The notes under the pieces were generated by a model. It saw nothing but the letters and a program-made list of their open reading frames with translations, was not told the origin of the DNA and searched no databases. A program made the translations under genes and the position numbers. From the NCBI GenBank assembly GCA_013398295.1, contig VZSF01003934.1, positions 910,267-974,266 of the forward strand: 64,000 bases of DNA, written 5' to 3'. The stretch is from Chionis minor. Taxonomy: Eukaryota; Chordata; Aves; Charadriiformes; Chionididae. Within the stretch, counting starts at the first letter, position 1; each line of letters begins with the position of its first letter. This document shows positions 41,001-53,774 of this stretch, in pieces.

Positions 41001-42470
41001 TGATTCAGAGTAGTCATCACCACACCGACTTCCACGATAGCAGAAGTTACCTTTTTTCCCCACCCAAATTTATATTTTTTTTTTTTTTTTTTAACAGCTT
41101 TAACAGAACAGTCAGTGCCTGGAAATTAAAACAAGTGGAGATAAAACTGCTTTTAGGAACAACATTGAGCCAACAGGTTTGACACAGAATCACACCGCTT
41201 AAACACACGGGTCTGGGAGAAGTAGGCAATAATTAACAAAGAACCTGCCAGCTTGCAACAATCTTCCCTAACCAAGCGTGTAACCTCCTGGCTGCTTCCC
41301 GAGTGCTCCGTGTTCTTAGACGTGGTGTGTTCCTATACACGGCTGCCTTTGGCAAGGCTTGTGATGGTGTGGAGGGGAGAAAAAGGGGAAAACCTGCTCT
41401 TTTCACCAAAGACAGTATGAAATCACACCCTGATCTTCCACAGTAACATTATTAAAGGAGTATTCCTCCCTCTTCCTCCAATATCAACTAAGTGCATTTT
41501 AAGACTCCTACTAAAGTGTCCTCCTTCGTGTCAACGCTATGTGAAGACCTGATATTGACTGTGACATAGTTTCATGCAATAGTATAAGTTCTTCAAGGGT
41601 CTGAATCATTTAAACATGTTAAATATTTCATAACCAAGGTACAAGCTGCAATTTTAATCTGCAGAAGCCAGCTCAGACATGTCTGCATTCAGCAGTTTCC
41701 ACTGAAGGACAGATCCCAACTCTTTGAGAAGTTGTGGTCCATCAGATCTAAAGAAGCCGAGAGCAGGGTCAACCTAAACCCATGAGTCAAAAACACCTTA
41801 ACCATCATCTTCAGGAAAAGACAATTTGAATTCAACACAATCTACAACTAGGGAAGGGAAAATAGTCTTAGATTTGACCATCCGTAAGCTTTCATTTAGG
41901 ACATCATTAAACAAGATTCAAACCACATTGACTTGATAAAGTGCTTGTTGGGTGTTCTTAGGGCAACTTCACTCCCCCCAGTCCAGCAGAGTTACTCCTT
42001 AGCATCCAAAGCAGAATTACTTGCATTTCTTGAAAGGTGTTGAAGTCTGGCATAATATAGTGTCAAAGCAATACTGTAACAACGGATCGCTTTGACCTAA
42101 ACAAGACTTAACAGGCTTCAACATGTTGCAGAAGGCTGGAATATCACAAACCATTTTGCAGCAAGTGATCTAGTTCTTGGACTAAGTGCTGATAATGCAT
42201 GAATGAAGAACAGCAACAAAACTTAACAAACATGATTAGTATTATCCAACTGCTTTGTTATAAATATATTATATACATTCAAACATCACATTAAAATATT
42301 ATTCCATTACACCAGAAGAGATTAAGGCTTTATATTATTTACAGAAACAAGCAAGCACCTTAAAAAAAAAAAAACCAAAAACCAAAACACCAGTCATTGA
42401 CATTTCCCTTCTAACATTACAAGTTTGATACCTTGAGCTCTTGAATACAGCTATTTGCAATGTGCCCAAT
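38066..42470. other. Spacer between PEDS1 and UBE2V1
   Basis: About 4.4 kb between the likely PEDS1 poly(A) site and the UBE2V1 promoter island. The sequence is mixed in composition with no recognisable exon. An 18-T run lies at 41075-41092. The short distance and shared orientation fit transcriptional read-through from PEDS1 into UBE2V1. Confidence 0.65.
41075..41092. repeat. Poly-T run
   Basis: Eighteen consecutive T, followed by AACAG on the plus strand. It is a simple homopolymer. Confidence 0.95.
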
Positions 42471-43288
42471 GCTAAAACTATTTTAAACATTTATTGTCAG
42501 GGTAGGAAACACTTAATAGAAGACTCATCAGTGAGTACTCCACATGAACAAACGCGAGCATGTGTTGTACTGGGTGCCCTCCCTCTCCTCAGAGGTTTGT
42601 TAACTTGAAGGCTTATGTAGAAATGGTTTGTTCAATTCCACGTAGAGAGTAGAACAATATTATTTTAAGGGAAACTGAAGACACTTGAGGAGTCATGGCC
42701 CACTGGCGGAGTGGGATTCTCAAAGTCTGTTCCACATTACATCAATTAGTTTTAACATGATAGCGAAGATAGAGCTCTAAGTTTATCAATCACTAAGTGC
42801 ATTGAACAGTGATGATTTTATAGGCTTCCATTACTCTGACACACTGTTTTCATGCAGTGCATTTGGACTCAAACATGAAGTGACAAACTGTTGTCACCAT
42901 GCTCCCTATAGGTCTTAGGCAACAAGCTATATTTGAAGTGTTAAATAATGTTGATACAACACATATTTACTACGCCACCATGTACCAATGGAGTGACTCT
43001 CCTGCCTTCTGGCTTGCCTGATACCCTTCTGACATACAGTGATGAAGTATTTTCTAAGATGTAAGCAGACATGGCTAAACAAAAAGGTGCTCAGTAAGAG
43101 TAATCATCTTCATTTCAAGTATTGTTTTAAGAATTAGTTCTTTTCATTACAGTCTGTGTTAGCACGTTTTAGTTTGTGCTTTAGAGTCTGTTATTTCTTT
43201 GCAGGTCTTGAATTTGGCTGATGGCTTTTTTTTTTTTTTAAAAACCAATATTGGCAACAAGTTAAGGATTGCAGAAGGCTGGCAAAAG
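42470..43288 (-). other. PEDS1: Probable PEDS1 3' UTR
   Basis: AT-rich sequence after the stop codon without a coding frame. The end is inferred from the AATAAA at 42490, giving about 0.8 kb. Confidence 0.4.
42490..42495 (-). terminator. PEDS1: Candidate PEDS1 poly(A) signal AATAAA
   Basis: This is the first canonical AATAAA that I see on the minus strand after the PEDS1 stop, about 0.8 kb away, with G/U-rich sequence following. Other signals further on cannot be excluded. Inefficient use would allow read-through to UBE2V1. Confidence 0.4.
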
Positions 43289-43410
43289 TTATTTAATTTT
43301 CTGAGCCCACTTCATGTCGTCCGCTCTCGGCTTCTCTCCAGTAACTCCTTGTATTATGTTCTCCAAACACCTCCAGAATCTTATCTTCTCTAATGGATAG
43401 TTCAGCCAAC
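43289..43410 (-). CDS. PEDS1: PEDS1 coding exon 6 (terminal)
   Basis: Starts after a TCACTTAG acceptor with the last two bases of a split glycine. It encodes WLNYPLEKIRFWRCLENIIQ, then GVTGEKPRADDMKWAQKIK, and stops at TAA (43289-43291). This is the cytosolic C-terminal tail of the desaturase, and the end GEKPRADDMKWAQKIK is the same as I know for the mammalian protein. The exon is 122 bases and too short to stand out as an open frame. In the fusion transcript known from human, this exon is skipped. Confidence 0.95.
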
Positions 43411-46400
43411 CTAAGTGATTGCAAAGGAAAAAAGGATTAGTTTGTCAAAGCATCCAAAGTTCAATGTCTTGCAATGTTCATTTAACAACATTCTTTAAAT
43501 TAAACACATAGTACATGTAAAGGGAGTTTGCTGAGGTGATCTACTCTATGGCCATTGCAAAGCTGTCAGAAAAGGGACCATCAGGTTGAATTATTTGTGT
43601 TAGAAGCAAGACATTTGTATTAGCAGCACCTTAGATTTAGTATTGAAATGTAAGCAAACAAAACCACTAACCCAACAATTCCAGTTATTTTCCACCCAAT
43701 TAGTCTCCCCATCCAAGCAGCCAGCTTGGCTTTTCCCTGCGTTTCTCTCTGAGTGGCTGGAGTTGGAAGGGACCTTAAAGATCATCTCATTCCAACCCCT
43801 GCCTAGTTCATTGGATAGTACAGCAAGAAAGTAAATACACAAAACATGGCTCTGAAATTTCAAATACATTATCAATGCCACAGTTTCCAGGAAAAAAAAA
43901 AAGAAAAGTAAAAATGAAGTTTCTGTCTGGGACCTAACCACCGCTAAGGCTCAGCAAACTAAAACTTTTTCTTAAATAAAGCCTCAAGTTTAAACACATA
44001 GTTCCAACATCAGTTATCATTTTTAAGGTACTTTAATTTTGCCCACGGAGAGCATAATACATCTAAATTTGCATAACTGATTGCTAACGAAGCCTGTGAT
44101 GGGGAAACCTTGTTGTAGTACCATGCTGCATTTAGCAGTAGCTGATGTTGGGTGCTTCCTGGATTAAAAGGGCAGCACCGCCAGCAGCACACTGCCAAAG
44201 CTGTGCAACTTAGCTAGCAGAGCTTCCAAGTAACCAGAAAGGCTGGAACAGCCTTTTACCGTTTTATGTAAAAACGGCCATAAGTTCCATCATGTTCTGC
44301 GCACAACAGGAGTTTCATGCATCTTTCCTAGCCTACACGTCCAGGTATTTTGAATGCTTTGTAGAAACGTTGCACTGTGCAGACTGCTAGGCTGGAACTC
44401 ACACAAGCTTAATATGCCTCACCCTGAATTCAGAAGGGCTTTATGTCTCACTTTTAGGATATTCATTAGTAAATTAACTTGATTTTATTACTGTATTTTG
44501 ATGACAAGTTACATATGACAGGAGAGTGCACAAAGAGGCCGTTTCACAGGGTTTTATTACAATGTATTATATAGTAACTTTAGGCTTCTGTTTTATTAAA
44601 TATTGTAAAACTAGGAAAACCAAAAGATACCAGCACCAGGAAATGTTATTTCCCTGCAGAATTTTTCCTACAACCAGGGAGAGATGGGTGTACACCCTGT
44701 GTACATCCTACACTTGCAGTGCTGTTCTGCAAGCACACGTGCTATACTTCACTCCATGCACATTTCTGGAAAAGGGAATAAAGCGTAAGAAAAGCAAACC
44801 AAAGGAAAGGCAGGAATTTGTTACCACAGTGGAAAGAGTGAGCTAGCAGCAGCAGTTCATTTTAGAGGAAAGAGCCAAAATGCAGAGTAGCACAAGCTGG
44901 AAGAGGGGAAAGCTGCCGCAGAGCCAGCTCTGCCAGGTGCGGGCACCATCCCTACAGCAGTGACAGCCAGCAGGAGGAAAACAACTCTTCTTGCTAGTAA
45001 TGTCTTAGACTATGCATACAGCTTTTACGGGACAGAAATACTAAGAGGGAGCAAACATTCAGGATATTCACTGCTGAAAAACATATTTCTAGAGAGCTAG
45101 AGCGTTCCTAATCAGACACAAGTACAGCTTTAATGATTGATCAGAAGAGACACTGCTTTCAGCCACCTTCTGTAGCCAGACATGACCTTTCCTAGCTCAC
45201 CTGCGATCCTGCAGCTCCACTCAACTCACTGTACACTGATGCCCTTTAGGAATTCAGCCCACGCAATTCTCATTAACACAGCCATCACCCCTCAAGGAAT
45301 GGACGACTCCTTCCTGGCGTCTAAAAATGGCAGTCGGTGTGAAAGCTTTAACATCGGGAATGCCAGAAAGCTCCGTTATCCGACACCTTCCCTGGCAAGG
45401 ATACAGTCGCAGACCTTTATGTACACAGGTCAGCTCTGAAACCAAGTATACGCTTTGGACTTGGCTATCTACTCTAAGTCACTAACAAGTGCATTACAAT
45501 AACTAATCCTATTTTACTCAGTAAAGGCCCCTTTTAAATACTGCATTAACTGCATATTTATGTCCTCCTCAATTCTACCCTAGGAAAAAACCAATTAGCA
45601 CTTTACTCCACTGGAAAATCTACGTATACAATCTATCATGCTGTGTTATGTCAGACTAGTATGGTATGAACACTTACAGAAAGGATGGAGTGAACACAAG
45701 CACATGTTCTCTTTTTTAATGAGGAAAAAAAACTAGCCCAAGATTGCTAACAATGTTCAGGCTTAAACTTTCAGGACACAGGAGGACTGAAAAAAAGCTC
45801 TTACGGTGGCAAGACTTTTGCTACCATCTGTCAAGTCAGGCTTCTTAATTGTACTATGTTTTTACATGGACATTCTGGTCATGAGAACTAGATCTGTTTC
45901 TTGGCAGAGATTTCAAAACCAACGGGAACCATTTGTCAAAGCCAATGACAGAATGAAGAAGCAGAGTGGTTTGTTTCCAGCTGTCTAATTAACTTGGTAA
46001 CTTATTCAGGATTGTGCTACGCTGGAGATTGAGTGTACCCACCTGGTATACAGTGGGCATAAAACTGAATACAAGAGGAACCTAAAGCCAGTTTTCTGCA
46101 AGCCTGTCCACTCCTCTGCCCCAAATCAGAGTGAATATATGCTGAAAATCCAGAAGCCTTGCTTTAGCACTGAACATTCAAGACAAGTTGCACTTGGCAG
46201 ATGATGTGCTCTTCTGAAGGAACAGCAGCTTTAAGACTTTAATGATCAAAATCCATTACTAGCATGAGATTACGAAGACACCATGCAATGGGACCTCAGT
46301 CCCACTGACTACCCTGTCAGGCTGGCAGTTATCTTTTAATCAATCACAGATCTTCCCCCCACATTTTTTACACAATGAAGTCACCTACAGTTTTGCTGAG

Positions 46401-46540
46401 AGCTTGTGCAGCTCAGAGCACAGTTAACGTCACCACTTAATTTTCTAGGTATTTAATAGGCTGTCACTCGATTACATCTTGCCCGGTGAATCGCACCAGA
46501 CTACTAAAGAGAGCTTGCAGTATGAACCAGGTGGCAGTAC
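43411..46540 (-). other. PEDS1: PEDS1 intron 5
   Basis: A 3.1-kb phase-1 intron with donor GTACTG, a weaker match to the donor consensus than the other PEDS1 donors apart from exon 3. It contains a CR1 fragment at 43750-43812. I see no other feature. Confidence 0.9.
43750..43812 (-). mobile_element. CR1 LINE 3'-end fragment
   Basis: GTTGGAAGGGACCTTAAAGA at 43762-43781, followed by TCATCTCATTCCAACCCCTG, is the hallmark reverse complement of the CR1 3' end. The terminal octamer repeat has decayed. CR1 is the dominant LINE of birds and other sauropsids, and this copy is a main clue to the host group. Confidence 0.85.
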
Positions 46541-46753
46541 CAGTTGTAATGCAGAAGTACGTCTCGTGTGGAGACACATGATGGATCCTGTGATGCTTCC
46601 GTGGCAGGATAACATGCCAGTCCTGTAGAAATATGACCCAGCGCGGAAGACCAAAGTACGTGTGAGACCACTTGTGAATCTGGTTCGTCATGGTTATGAA
46701 GATGATAAGGGCAAAGACATAACACTCCCAAGGACATGTTTCATATAATGCCT
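46541..46753 (-). CDS. PEDS1: PEDS1 coding exon 5
   Basis: 213 bases between a TTTTGCAG acceptor and a GTACTG donor. It encodes (E)[38 protein letters not shown] and [20 protein letters not shown], then [12 protein letters not shown] and the first base of a glycine codon. It holds the histidine-rich motifs HKWSH, DWH and HHRIHH, which are expected to bind the di-metal centre of the desaturase. It also holds a hydrophobic stretch ([11 protein letters not shown]) that is likely membrane-embedded. Its phase-1 end can join PEDS1 exon 6 or UBE2V1 exon 2. Confidence 0.97.
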
Positions 46754-47392
46754 CTGCAAAACAAGATGTGTATCTTTAAATACCATTTAAGAAAAGGTAA
46801 ATTTCTACAAGGAAAACGACGTCTTGGCCAGACAGAGCTGCCTGGTGCTGCAGGAACTAACAAAGGCCTCAACGAAGCTGCTTTGGCAGAAGTGTCACGA
46901 GAGCCAGTGAGCCATAAGCACTTCCAGAATGTCACAAGACAAGCTAGTAAGTGCCAATGTCTGTCAACCCACCATAAACAGGAAGCTAAACTCTTGAGTT
47001 TACTATCTATAAAATTAAATTAATCCTTTAATTCTTGCACTTCTAGTTTGCAAAGAAAGTATGTCTACACAGAGATGGAGCATTTTAATACACTAGAACA
47101 ACAAGTTTCCCTATATGCACACAGTTTTATCCCTCTTATAAAAAGAATATTTACTGTAACTTTTAACACTTCCTTGCAAGATTCTTCAGTCACAGATTCT
47201 CTGTTGAGCTAGAGAATCTAGCTGTCCCACCTTCAAGGGAAAAAAAAAAGCTTCCTCCCAGGAGCATCATGCTTCCAACATCTATTACTCGTCACCTTGC
47301 ATTCATTGACTTCTCCTAGCTTCACACAGACAAATATTCCTTAATTATCAGCAAAAATGCTAAACCCACGTAAGTCAGAAGTAACAGCTTAC
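46754..47392 (-). other. PEDS1: PEDS1 intron 4
   Basis: A 639-bp phase-1 intron with a GTAAGC donor and TTTGCAG acceptor. Nothing else recognised. Confidence 0.95.
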
Positions 47393-47537
47393 CTGGGGAA
47401 AAAGAAACAAATTTGTATGCCATGTTTGCCAATGGGACTAGTGTCATAAAGCAGTTGTCTCCATTGGTCTCTATAAAATCATGTCTGGTAATTGCTGTGG
47501 GGTCAATATGATGTTCTCTAAAAGGTCTGATGAAAGC
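47393..47537 (-). CDS. PEDS1: PEDS1 coding exon 4
   Basis: 145 bases after a TTTTTTCAG acceptor, starting in phase 0. It encodes AFIRPFREHHIDPTAITRHD, FIETNGDNCFMTLVPLANMA and YKFVSFSP, then one base of a glutamate codon, and ends at a GTAAGC donor. REHHIDP and the following RHDF carry three conserved histidines of the Kua/PEDS1 family. There are no frame disruptions. Confidence 0.97.
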
Positions 47538-49101
47538 CTGAAAAAAGAAATTGATAAACATGATGACACAATAACGATCTTGGAAAGAAAAATATAAAAA
47601 CCAAAAAACCCTCGCATGCATTAAAATCTGACGACTGAGTTTAAGAGAGTTCCATAGTACAAAGCAGGTAAGCAGGATTCAAGCTTTTGTTATGATAACA
47701 CTTCAGATAATTTGATTTACATTTGCAAAGCAATGCAGATCCCAAACTCAAATCCAGTTTTGGATTGCTTTTCAGTTTTATTCTTCTTAGTTTTCACTTA
47801 GGTCTCAAAAACAAAGCATCAGCATCCTACATTCACAGCCAATATAAGCCTGTGAAATTCACAAATACAAGTCACTTGCTAAGCAGCATAAACCAAGAAA
47901 ACACTAAAAGATGAAAATTTAGCGTAACATTTTGTATGGGCTATAAAAGACAGCATTAACAGACTAAAAGCAAGTTAAATTAGATAGACAAACCAATGCA
48001 AGTCAAATAGACTACACAAAAGTCTCCTCTCAAAGAAATCACATCTGAATACACAATTCCAGAGGAGATAGAGCAAATCTGACAGGTAGGACTGGGACAA
48101 GAAAACAAGAAAACTTATTTGTCTTTAACACATACATCATGTACAGCCTATGCAAAAGTATTCTGATAAGTCTGAACTCTTGTTTGTTTGGTGCACACTC
48201 TCCTGCAGTGCCCTCTTTTTTTTTTTTTCTTGGAACTATGGTGCACAGACGCAGGGATTCAAGGACTACTAAGTCTATTGAAGGTGAACAAAAATAAACC
48301 TAAAACCAAATGTCTTAACTCTGCTGTTCTAGTTCACGTATTTCTGGATAATTACAAGGAATAGCCAATATACTTTTTTTTTTTAAAATAGAGATACTTC
48401 CAATATTGCACTGTGGTAATGGTAGGTACGAAGAAAAAAATCATTTACATATTTTAAATTAATTTAAAAAAAATCTGTTTTAAAAAAAGAGATTCTTGCT
48501 TATTATAGAAGTCAGTAAACCTTCCACTAAGCATCTGGCATTTTTAGCAGATGTATAATATATCTCAAATCTAAATTGTCAGTCATCACCATTCAATACT
48601 ACTACATTTTCAACAGGGGCCAGTAGCACAGAGAACTGCAAAGATTTCTTACTGGAGCCTGTTCATGTTTTACAAGACACCTTTTGGAGAGTTTAGCTAC
48701 AGGAACAATTCTCTACATCTCTGTGTTTATTGTCTTTCTGGAAGGTTTACACAAGCCTAGCCAGGTTTCAACACTTGGGGTGTGTCACAGGCCATTCCCA
48801 CAGTACCTCGGGAAGGTCTGTGAACACTGGGATTGCAAAACCGTAGGCAAACCTTAAAGTGATAAAATGGAGCAGTGTCACCTTGCACATGTCACCTAGG
48901 CCAAGCATAAACATGGCACTTTACCAGCAATATACCCTGCCATTCCGTGGAGGAAGGTTCCAAGGGTGGAAGAACTGGTTACATTGGCACACTGCAAGAA
49001 AGGTACAGCTTATACACACAGCCCTGCACAGCTGGGAATTCTGGAAGTGTTTCAGAAAGTATTTCATAACTTCTTCAAGCTTAAGGATAAGAATCTCAAA
49101 C
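47538..49101 (-). other. PEDS1: PEDS1 intron 3
   Basis: A 1.56-kb phase-0 intron. Its donor is GTTTGAG, which departs from the GTRAGT consensus. It contains short T-runs and AT-rich sequence, and no other feature was seen. Confidence 0.9.
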
Positions 49102-49193
49102 CTTTCCAACTATGGGTAGCTCCACAGATCCCCAGGTATCTGCTCCCCAGTGAAATAATCCTGATAGAAAGTCGGCTGTAATAACTCCTGCAA
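49102..49193 (-). CDS. PEDS1: PEDS1 coding exon 3
   Basis: A 92-base exon encoding (F)[18 protein letters not shown], then [21 protein letters not shown] is a signature of the family and includes a conserved histidine. The start was chosen after the CATTCAAG acceptor because this keeps the frame and gives the AG-x-x-x-ADF alignment with mammalian PEDS1. A second acceptor, TTGCAG, ends six bases downstream; its use would create TGA at the junction. The exon ends in phase 0 before a GTTTGAG donor. It is short and split, so it does not appear as a long open frame. Confidence 0.93.
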
Positions 49194-51115
49194 CTTGAAT
49201 GAGGAGACAGACAGTTAGATCTACACAGCGTTTTTACTGACACATTCACATTTTATACTTGTTTTACAAGGTTACTTGTTTATCTACCTCTAACTTAGAT
49301 ATTTACAACTACCTGAAATCTACTCAATCTGAACAAACATACGGTCAGGCAACTAGGAAGAAGAGGTTAACAAGACACCATTTGAATGGTTACAATCTTC
49401 ATTAAATCTATAGATTTGGTGTTTAATCCACCTTCTACAGAAGAACTTGACAAATCTTTACAATTGCTGGTATGGAAAACACTAAGAAGGTAGAATTGAA
49501 TCACTTAGATCCGCCTACTCTCTTCTTCAGTAGCGTTGAAGGATTACTTGGCTATGAAATAGCTGTTACAGCCATCCCAACAGAGACTACTACCTGCAGA
49601 CCCTTCCTCTTCTCCCTTGGTTCCTTATGTCTGTGAACAAGAAGCACTGAACTCCAACAACTACAGTAAACACTAATTAACAAGCCACTCCTGGGTACAG
49701 CAATACTATTTACAAAATAAGACTGGAACATCAAACACGGCCCCAGAAACCATGCAAATGATTCTCTAGTGAATGACACTGTACGCTTGTGGTATTTGCA
49801 TACTAAGTTAGATACACCATTAAACAGAGGTTGTTGCAACAAGTGTAAAGATTTTTCTAGCTGCTGACCACAATAACTTTAAAACTGCGGTCAAGTAACG
49901 ATGATTTTCAGTCCTATTTCTACCTTCATGTTCTGCATAATCTACCTATCCAAGTTTCTGGGTAATCCTGACATTTAAAAGTAAGGACACAAGAGATGTT
50001 ATTGATCAGAACAGCGGCATATTTTCCAGTTAGTCATAGACCTGTGAGCTGGTGTTTAATAGGCATCTATCATTCTTCACCTGCAGAAGTCATCCTACTC
50101 CCGGGTTCCTAATCCCTTTAGCAATGAAGTCTCCAACGCAGTTTGGGATGCTCTCCTGCATCTCCTGCAAGATGCCCTACAGCCGGGCTCCTTACGCTTT
50201 TGAGGAAGAAAATTCAGAGAAGACGGCAGAAGTTCCCTTGTTTTTAAAGGGGGAGCTGGGAGAATACAGCATAGCAATACGGATATAGCAACACAGTAAA
50301 GAGCGAGATACTGCTGTGGGACCTCCACGCTTGAGGGATTTAGGATGGACAGATCCTGCCCTTTAAAGAACAGACATCAAGAGGTACCAGTTTGAGCCTG
50401 CGCATGATGCTCTGAGCAGGTTTCAAGAGAGATTAACTCTGGATGGAGTCAAAATTTGCTGAAGAATGAACCAGAATGAGAACTGGGATCCTTTTTCACT
50501 GCCGTGCCATCTCTTCAGGTTAATATAAGTATCAGAAAGATCTTCCTGTTGGGTGATTCTGATGCTGGCCACCTGGTGAATGAGTACACAAGCATTCTTA
50601 GTGATTCCCTGCAGAGCCAGCGTCCAAGCTCAGAAAGAGGAAGGCAGCACACACTCCTTCACCTGCAGGTCAGGTTAAAAGCATTCAGCAGAAGCACGAT
50701 GCAGATTTCAAAGTAGTTCCTGCATACTGGGCAAATACCATATACCTAGGAACTGACAGAGCCTGATCTCACTGCGACTCCCTCAATCATATACAAAGTT
50801 CACGACAATTCCAGCACTATATACTGGTCTTGTAGTCTATTGTTAACGAGTCACAGCAACAGAAATACAAAGATTATGTGTTCAAAACGCATGTTTCAAA
50901 GCAGCTCAGTTCGCAATTCCCTACTCTCATTTGGTGCTCGGAGGGTAAGGCACAGTCATTTACTATTGGCGTGTCTGGCAGTTCTCAGAGAAGGCTGCAA
51001 GTCCACGTAAACCACGGAAGTAGCCACAGGGCCAGGTCAGAGTGGCTGGGACACAGTCCTTTAGTTCTCCCCACTGGTATTTACAAAAACTGGGGGGTTT
51101 TTTTGTGTGTGTGGT

Positions 51116-51116
51116 N
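51116..51116. other. Single ambiguous base (N)
   Basis: One N in a T/G-rich stretch of PEDS1 intron 2. It is an assembly uncertainty with no coding effect. Confidence 0.99.
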
Positions 51117-53240
51117 CCAGTCTTTGCAGCAGAAACAGCAGGGAGTTGCAAAAACAGAGGTGATGCAGGAAATTTATTTTTTTTCTCTGCCTGCCTCACC
51201 AACTCTCCTTCAGGTGTCTGTGAAGCTAGCAGAACTCCTGGCTTTCTCCTCCACTAGCCAGCATTCATTTCTCTACGTGTCTGAAGACTTTCTTGAAGCA
51301 CGGCTTCTCATTTACAGTACTGAGGGGGTTTGTGATGGGCAGGTAGCCCTCTGCCTGCTAAGAAGTTAGGCAAGACAATTCCAACTCGTTTGTAATCCAA
51401 ACCAAAAGTTAAAATTGCTGGTATACTGGTTCATCTTGCTTTGACTCCGAAGCATCTTGTTACTCCTCCCTCTCTCACAGAAACTCAGAATGATCTGAGA
51501 TAAGCCAGGAAACAAAACAATGGATGCGCATCTTTCCCTGTAAATCACACAGCTTTTATTTACCCTGGACACCATCTGGACTTTGCCTGATTTTCCTGCT
51601 CCAATCAGGATGCTGAGGTCAGCTGCCTTGAGAGTCCAGTTTAATGAAGTTCTTGTAGCATTAGCAGGGTTGCTAAAGAGCAGCTATTTTTTAGATCATG
51701 AAAGAGGACTGGGTTGTTCTGTTACTATTGATCAAATGCTCTTCATCTTCAGGGCATAGCAGCTACCTACAGCGCATGCAGCACAGCATATTTCAAATAC
51801 ACCCCTCCTTATGACCACCTTTTGCTTAGCAGATCCCTCACCTCTGCAGTCCTTCCCCTCGCCTTTCGTTTTCAAAAAGAGAAAAGAAATAAAATCAGGA
51901 TTACTGTGGCACCTACTACTCCAAAAGGCTCTATTTTTGTATTATAAATCAACCCCCACTGCTGAATCCATTATCTAGTTGGCCAAAACTCTGAAATACA
52001 GCAGGAGACACTTCACCCTTTATATATCATCTTATTATACCAAAGACAGCCTTTTTCTTTTTTTTAAGCAGTGAATTCTGCACACTTGTTTTTGTTTCAG
52101 ACCACGTACGTAAGCTACAGTGAGACAGGGTGGAGCACAATAGCTTTTAGATCTGCACCTCGCAGCTGAAAGAGCAAAACAGTCTCGATTCAGGGGGAAG
52201 ATATCCAAACACCACTTCACTTTGCAACAACTAAAATACCATTCTTGCTGAGGTAATCACCCTATTAACCCACATCGCCTCCAGCACACTGCATTATCAG
52301 AGCTTGAAAGAACAGCAGGAAGAACAACAAAAATAGAGGCAAAATACTGACAGTTCAATAGACATTTCCCCTGTTACTTTGATGTCAGCTGGTGGAAAGC
52401 TAAGAGGAAAGAATGAAAGATGCCTGAAGCAGTGCATTATACTAAGGCAATGTGAAAAAACCCAACCGTATTACAGAAGTGCTTACTCACTCTTCAGCAG
52501 TTGTGTACGATGAGTTGTAGTAAGAGAACAATAACCATACCAAAGGTTATACATGACTAGCATCGTCACACTTTGTTTGCATCCCGTCTCCAGACTCCGA
52601 CAGGCACATCCAACAGCAGGGAGCTGAACTCAATATTCTCATACCCCTAGCAGCGTCTTCAGTGAAAATGGAAAAACCAAGGCACAGGTGTTCACCTCGG
52701 TGAACACCTTCTCCATGGTGGTATAAGATCTTGATGCCTGGTCATGAAGGTTGGGAGTGCAAGATAAGATTGACACCCCTGAACATGAATTAAGAGTTAA
52801 TCAAAGTCAGGAAAAGCAGGATATCCACAGTATAGATATATATGAACTGCAAATGGTGGATTCACACACCCATTAGAAGCCAGATCAGTGAAGCATTAGA
52901 GAAATCCTGTTCTCTGTGTATTACTTTTACTCCAGCCTGCCGAGCAATGGGATGGAGGATCGGTCCATCCATGGCTTATATGTGAGGAGGAAAGTGCTTA
53001 GAAAACACAAGAGGAGGGGAAGAAGTCACCACAGTTAAGAAGCGAGCTGCAGAACTTGCTCAAAACACCAGGATTTCTTTGGTTTGGAAGCAGACTGCTG
53101 AATCGGGAGACAAGAAAAAGGCCCAGCATGCAGGGAAACCAAAGGTGTACAAATGAACTTCAACCAGTAGCAGGTGTTTTAAAATAAGAGAACACATGAC
53201 TGACATGCACATTTGCTACAACAGCTGGCCTTTTCCAGCC

Positions 53241-53650
53241 AGCCGGTACTTGGGATCCTTCGCACAGGCATGCCGACCGGCACAGCAGCACCCCAGGACA
53301 CGGCCGAGGAAGCAAGTGCCTCTCGGCTGAGTCAGGGGACGCGCTGGAGCGTGACCGCTGGCACTCAGACAGCCAAGTCTCCTGCCGGGTGGTGGGTCGC
53401 AGGGCTGGAAGCGCAACTGGCCCAAACACATAATCAACACGAGATTTGCTTTGCTCCTGCTGGTGTTCTCTTCAGAAACCAAGTAATACGTAGGGGTTTG
53501 TGTCACCGAAAAGCCCCCGCTCCTCTTCTTCCTTAAGTACCAAATTGAGAGGTCACAACTCACAGCCTTAACGAAGGGCTTCTCTTCCGAGCAAGTCCCA
53601 CACCGCTTCCTGTGCTCTGGCTGCCACCAGGCGCGAGCGGAAGGAAGCCA
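53241..53650. promoter_or_regulatory. GC-rich patch with AP-1/MARE-like site in PEDS1 intron 2
   Basis: About 400 bases with clustered CpG inside an AT-rich intron. GCTGAGTCAGG at 53326-53336 contains the AP-1 core TGAGTCA and matches much of a MAF recognition element. It is a candidate intronic regulatory element by composition and motif only. Confidence 0.25.
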
Positions 53651-53758
53651 AATGAGAGCGGGACATTTGAGGTACCAGGTGTTCCAGAGATAAAACTATT
53701 TTGCATGTTTGCAGCAAAAAGTTGTACTTCACTGAAATTTTACAGAGCCTGGCTTTGC

Positions 53759-53774
53759 ATATATATATATATAT
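53759..53774. repeat. (AT)8 microsatellite
   Basis: Eight perfect AT units after GC and before TTTCTC. Confidence 0.95.
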
